From the NCBI GenBank assembly GCA_032718475.1, contig JAUCBJ010008979.1, positions 1 to 64,000 on the forward strand: a DNA stretch of 64,000 nt, written 5' to 3'. Shown here piece after piece: positions 60,107 through 64,000 of this stretch. The notes beneath the pieces are model-generated. The model made no database searches and was not told the origin of the DNA. It saw only the letters and a program-made list of their open reading frames with translations. A program made the translations under genes and the position numbers. The stretch's first letter is position 1. Each line of letters begins with the position of its first letter. The stretch is from Nemertoderma westbladi (lineage: Eukaryota; Xenacoelomorpha; Nemertodermatida; Nemertodermatidae).

Positions 60107-60420
60107 CTGCAAGGAAAGTTCCGTTCATTTGTTGTTGCTGTTATGTGAACAATTATATTGTAAAAATAAAAATAGAAAAATTACAAATAATTTAAATTAG
60201 GTTATAAAGATACAAAGAGGAAAAGAAACAAGACGTCACGAAACAAAAAGGAAATAAGTGTAGTAAACTCTAAACGATCTAGACCGAACTGGACCGTTCT
60301 GGACCGCCACATGAGATATAATTTAAAAACAACCATATAGATATATATATATATCATATATCTATGCATAGATAGATAGATATATTTATTGACTTAAAAT
60401 TTTGTTTGATTTTTGTAGAT
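60107..60420. other. AT-rich intron, no gene seen
   Basis: Low-complexity 'atatatatatat' and 'gatagatagatata' around 60340-60390. Nothing recognisable. Confidence 0.5.
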
Positions 60421-60429
60421 CACACGGGA

Positions 60430-60900
60430 TATGGTGATTAGTAAGCGTAAAACTAAATTTATGGTAATAAACGGTGACAACAAGGACGACAAGGATCCGT
60501 TTGCGTTTAACGACTTATAAGCTATTTTTGATAGTGCTATAATGTCTAATAGGATCCGTTTGCTTTTAACGACTTATAAGCTATTTTTGATAGTGCTATA
60601 ATGTCTAATATACTCTATTCCAGTGATACGTGGATAGTAAAGTATAACGTGCCTGAGGTTAACTGTATTTTTATAAAACTAGTTAAAATTTTGCTCAACG
60701 TAAGAAATACTACGCGAAATACCATGTGTTTAGTATAATTTGGTATGCCAGAAGGGAAAATTAATTGATAATAATAATATAAAGAAGTCAATATCTAAAC
60801 ATAAAACTATATGGCAGAAAGAAGACCCATTATATTTTGTTTATGATTTATGTAAATGTGCTAAAATACACCGGCATTTAGATATTTACAGGAACGATTG
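60430..60900 (+). pseudogene. Decayed non-LTR retrotransposon RT C-terminus
   Basis: Short blocks in order resemble the region after the RT core in a LINE family different from the one above: 'KTKFMVINGDNKDDKDPF', then 'SDTWIVKYNVPEVN', 'KILLNVRNTTRNTMCLV', and later 'IWQKEDPLYFVYDLCKCAKI'. They are broken by stops and frame changes and by a 59-bp tandem duplication. This is an old relic; the family cannot be named with confidence. Confidence 0.5.
60493..60610. repeat. 59-bp tandem duplication
   Basis: Two adjacent copies (60493-60551 and 60552-60610) starting 'ggatccgtttgc' and ending 'gtctaata'. They differ at one base. Confidence 0.92.
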
Positions 60901-61140
60901 AATTGGGGAACAGATTTTTTTGCAGATAGTAAAGATCGTTTAAAAAGATATATGATTAAGTAGGCTCCTCTACATACTAAATTTGTAACGTAGCTATCTT
61001 TTAATTGATCCACCTTATCTGTGCATGATATATATGATAATCGATCACGTATTTGTATTCCTGATTATACGAGAGCAAATGTGTAAAGATTTCATTTAAG
61101 TTCACATAGACTACGTATAGAACAAGGTGTGCGAATGCTA

Positions 61141-61158
61141 GGGGGGGGGGGGGGGGGG
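61141..61158 (+). repeat. G18 homopolymer
   Basis: Eighteen consecutive G followed by 'tggcg'. Confidence 0.9.
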
Positions 61159-61967
61159 TGGCGTAGGGGTTCGGTGTGTAACATAATGGGATATGAGCGC
61201 CAGCAGTTGAAAGTAAGATGACAAGTGCAGATAAAAAGAGAAATTAACAGAAAACCAGCCCATCCCACCTCCCTTCATACTCTCAAATACGCAATGCATT
61301 TTTTAAATTTGAGATAAATTTAAATTACAACGACAGTAGTACAACAATTTACAATTGTTGTGAGCGTATTCAATTCCGCCACATTCAAGCCCCATAAAGT
61401 GAGGTTTAAGCAATATTGGAACTAAAAGGTTGATTTGATTACCAATCAACCTTGTATCACCCCAATAAGCAGGGACAATAGGCCCCAAGGGAACACACAC
61501 AGCGGGGGTCAGAGGTTACACCCCTGAGAGAGAGAGAGAGCAACAGGGGCGAAGGGAAACCCTCCAGGGGAAGCAGAAGGGCGACAACAGGGTTATTAGC
61601 CAATGGGGGGAAGGCATCGGCTGAGTAGTGTTATGCGGCCAACCGTGCAATATATATTACCAGTCGTTATGTCATTTGTCCAGTTATCTCAGTACAGTCA
61701 GGCAGTACGGTGACAGTTAAGACCGTCACCACCGTCACCCATATTACCAGCAGAATTCAGTCATTAGTGCTATCTGTTTTTATATCTATATCTCTATATC
61801 TCATATTATTAACAGTACTGGAACAACGACCTATTACATTTTCCATCACACGGTGCGGCTGACGCGTACACAAACAACACCGGATAAACCGGGATCCTCT
61901 CGGATCCCGTCACAGTCTTAACTCTAGGCCTGCCGAACTGTGACTGATAGCCACTGAAAGACCAAAG
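61159..61967. other. Non-coding stretch before gag-like ORF; possible 5' region of a retroelement
   Basis: A (GA)n run occurs near 61530. From about 61630 ('tgttatgcggccaacc') the sequence could be an LTR and leader of the element whose ORF starts at 61968, with 'gcaatatatatta' as a weak TATA-like site. No second LTR copy is in the window, so the boundary is not established. The antisense frame 61303-61500 is unsupported. Confidence 0.35.
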
Positions 61968-63227
61968 ATGAGCCAAGGGAGAGAGACGACACCGCCGCGG
62001 ACCCCGGACGGCGATCTAACGATCCGCGAGGCCGCGACGAGACGGTATGGACCCACGACACCGGACCCATCGGTAACGGGCGATCCGGCAATCCAAGATG
62101 AGGGGGGCCGTCTACAACCGGAGAGCGAGTTGAGGGAAAGGAGAGACGAGTCGGGAGAAGAGAAAGACGAGTCGACGCGGAGCGGGGGTCGACGTACCGA
62201 TGTCGCTGGCCAGCCACAGGCCGAGGGCGACGGACGGCCCACCGGAACGGCGACGGTGGGGCCGACGGTACGACGCCGGACCCGGAGAGATGGAGGAGAT
62301 GTCGGCGATGAGGACATCGGGGTCAGCGATCGACTTCGACGGGCTTACAACACGACCCGAAAGATACTTAAAGAGGCCAAAGGAGGGGCGAAGATAGATG
62401 AGGTGAAGTTGAAGAGACTGTTAGGTGAGTCGAACGAACACTTTGACTATCTAAAGCGTTTTGGGCAGGAAGAACTAGCCAGCGAGAGAGCGAGAGGGGT
62501 TGCCAGCGAACTGATTGAACTATGGGAGTGTAGGGGTATGCAGCCTAGTGTAGTGTACATAGGGCCATACTTAGTCGATGCCCGGGGAGCAAAATTAGTG
62601 GGTTGGAAGAGACCTGAGGAGGGCGAATCCGAGGTTAGCCCCGAGGATTCGGTCTCGTCGGTCAGAGGAAGTTCCGGGAGGCGGGGGAAAGTTGGTGAGA
62701 CGGAGGGGCGATGGGAGTCCGTCGCAACCGATAAGTCTGCTACATCCTCCGCAAAAGAAAGAAGGGTGCTGGAGACAAATCTGACGTATGAATTAGCGAT
62801 GGTGGCGACAGAGCAGAAAGAATTAGAGAGGCAAGTGAGTGAGGAAACCGCATGGTTGGAGAGAGAAAGAGAGTGGGCAAGGAAGGATAGAGAGAGAGTC
62901 GAGGAGTGTAGAGAGAGAGCCGAGGAGTGTAGAGAGCGGGAGATGGAAGTAGAGAGCGAGTCGGCGAGGCGGTTTGAGATGATTGCGAGAGATACAGAGT
63001 TGGCCGAGCGAAGTTTACGAGAGTGCAGAGAGAGAGAGATAGCGGCAGAGCGTGAGCGGGATGATTTGCGTGCCCGGCTAGGGAGGCTTGCGCAATATCA
63101 AGCCAAACTGGAGCGGCGCCGACTAGAACTGGCGCGGTTGGAAATATCAGAGAGTGAGACCCCACTTACAAGCACCGAGCGAGAGAGCCAGAACTGGTGT
63201 AGCCGTACGGGCGGGGGGGGGGGGTAA
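61968..63227 (+). CDS. GC-rich gag-like ORF, 419 aa
   Basis: ATG in a good context ('aaagATGa'). The N-terminal ~115 residues are charged, low-complexity and Arg/Gly/Asp-rich. A more ordered segment follows ('DRLRRAYNTTRKILKEAK', 'LKRLLGESNEHFDYLKRFGQ', 'GMQPSVVYIGPYLVDARG'), then a long Glu/Arg-rich region (about residues 265-400) likely to form a coiled coil. The frame stops right after a G12 tract (63213-63224). One of the other frames is open for about 27 further codons. I do not recognise the family. The layout resembles gag regions of LTR or related retroelements and differs sharply in GC from its surroundings. An unrelated host protein is possible but less likely. Confidence 0.5.
   Translation: MSQGRETTPPRTPDGDLTIREAATRRYGPTTPDPSVTGDPAIQDEGGRLQPESELRERRDESGEEKDESTRSGGRRTDVAGQPQAEGDGRPTGTATVGPTVRRRTRRDGGDVGDEDIGVSDRLRRAYNTTRKILKEAKGGAKIDEVKLKRLLGESNEHFDYLKRFGQEELASERARGVASELIELWECRGMQPSVVYIGPYLVDARGAKLVGWKRPEEGESEVSPEDSVSSVRGSSGRRGKVGETEGRWESVATDKSATSSAKERRVLETNLTYELAMVATEQKELERQVSEETAWLEREREWARKDRERVEECRERAEECREREMEVESESARRFEMIARDTELAERSLRECREREIAAERERDDLRARLGRLAQYQAKLERRRLELARLEISESETPLTSTERESQNWCSRTGGGGG
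63213..63224 (+). repeat. G12 tract at the end of the first gag-like frame
   Basis: Twelve G immediately before the stop codon at 63225-63227. Confidence 0.85.
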
Positions 63228-63340
63228 TAATAGTACGTTAGAAGTAGTTAATATTAATAGTACCGTAGTAAATAACCCTAATCCCTTTATTACAGGCGCG
63301 ACCTGACGAGGCGCACTGCGCGCCGATAGAGGGGTACGCG

Positions 63341-64000
63341 ATGTACCGGCATGAGAATGAGAGTAGTGGAGGGGGTCGAAGAGAAACTTCCCGGCGGGAT
63401 ATAGCTACCGATCGAGAATACGGTAGCCGCGGGGAGGATTATTCGAGAAGATTAAACTTCGATCCCGAGCGACACATGCAGACTGTAGGACATACTGTAG
63501 GCCTTACTGCACATACCATAGGCCATGCTGACAGGAATAATGTAGGCGATAGGATAGTGCGGACGACGGGATTAAACCCGGAAGTCGCGGAGTACATACC
63601 GGCAGGTAGGCCAGAAGCTGATAGGCCTATACCGGTACCAGCACAGCAGTATGACTACAGCATGCAGGGACATAACATATATCCAGGGGAGGGGAGAGTT
63701 ATTGCAGATAGATGTATAGGCCCCAATATATTAACATCAACCCCAGTACCAAACATACCGGTGGGGGGGGGGGGGGGGGCAGGGTGACATTCCCCCATCA
63801 CAATATCAACAATATACCCCAATAGGAGCAAGAACATTGAACCCCTTGGACGAGAACAGGTCGTACGGACAGTCGCTACCACACGCAGCCATACAGGGGA
63901 CTGCTAGTCCACAGTTAGCTGGTAGCAGGGCCACACCATGGCAGGGGCAGAAAAAAAATAACACCATAAATAAACACAATCCCAATATACCCAGTAGGCC
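63341..64000 (+). CDS. Second gag-like ORF, continues past the window
   Basis: From ATG 63341 the frame encodes 'MYRHENESSGGGRRETSRRD' and 'LNFDPERHMQTVGHTVGLTA', a Gly/Arg/Pro-rich product, and stops at 63787 just after a G17 tract (63763-63779). One of the other frames across the tract is open to the end of the window ('DIPPSQYQQYTPIGARTLNP', 'SYGQSLPHAAIQGTASPQ') with the same Pro/Gln/Tyr style. The true product therefore probably crosses the tract, through a homopolymer length error or slippage. No enzymatic domain is visible. It is likely part of the same retroelement as the preceding ORF. Confidence 0.42.
63763..63779 (+). repeat. G17 tract interrupting the second gag-like frame
   Basis: Seventeen G encode Gly in the frame that stops at 63787. 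The frame change on its far side suggests the length is variable or mis-called. Confidence 0.85.

Noticed and set aside
60478-60498. 'gacgacaaggatccg', resembling an epitope-tag/cloning-site junction from a vector
   Set aside because: The flanks translate as a decayed LINE segment and the motif is duplicated with it. Chance resemblance, not contamination.
61303-61500. 65-codon minus-strand ORF
   Set aside because: No recognisable domain and no supporting context.
61631-61814. Possible short LTR (TGTTATGCGG...ATTAACA) before the gag-like ORF
   Set aside because: No second copy in the window, and the following 'tggaacaacgacc' does not match a tRNA end that I can confirm.
61910-62317. Minus-strand ORFs opposite the gag-like frame (also 62740-63165)
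   Set aside because: Shadows of GC-rich, Arg/Glu-rich coding on the plus strand. Their Pro/Ser-rich content is what antisense translation gives.

Overview
This window looks like repeat-rich intronic DNA of an animal, most likely a marine invertebrate. Three observations point that way. Four spliced exons encode extracellular WxxW (Mucin2_WxxW-type) domains. The transposons are animal families: an RTE-like non-LTR element, piggyBac and a Ty3/Gypsy LTR element. The low-GC DNA is full of tandem repeats. The species cannot be named from the sequence. There is no bacterial gene organisation, no CRISPR array, and no rRNA or tRNA gene that I can see.

A host gene runs on the minus strand. In transcription order its visible exons are 60106-59921, 5572-5450, 4905-4720 and 3399-3280. 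All are bounded by GT/AG sites, and all splice in phase 1. They alternate between the N-terminal half of a WxxW domain (120-123 nt exons) and the C-terminal half (186 nt exons). The protein is therefore a tandem WxxW-domain, probably secreted, protein that extends past both ends of the window. Almost everything else in the window sits in its introns, one of which is about 54.3 kb (5573-59920).

Region by region: 1-1535 holds two diverged tandem repeats. A 5'-truncated LINE copy lies at 1536-2993 (minus). A 23-bp minisatellite (about 3535-4719) has units that copy the adjacent exon end plus its splice donor. At 5061-5344 is a 284-bp LINE derivative consisting only of the two element ends, with perfect 10-bp target duplications. 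A broken piggyBac (6470-12119) carries a nested LINE. A 5.95-kb stretch (about 7203-13150) is duplicated head-to-tail from 13151 onward. The second copy received a young Gypsy element (18836-26379) with LTRs that look identical, a tRNA-Gln-type primer site, and gag and pol in one frame separated by a single UAG. The first copy keeps the empty site.

From 26858 to 59739 the window is a 51-bp satellite of about 600 units with nested higher-order duplications, split by a 2158-bp solo-LTR-like insertion (52530-54687, GAGAG target duplication). From 60107 on come the next intron, a decayed non-LTR RT remnant (about 60430-60900), and a GC-rich block with two gag-like ORFs (61968-63227 and 63341 to the window end) whose frames break at long G tracts.

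The most interesting signals are the host gene hidden between the repeats, the minisatellite built from a splice donor, and the mobilised two-ended LINE derivative.
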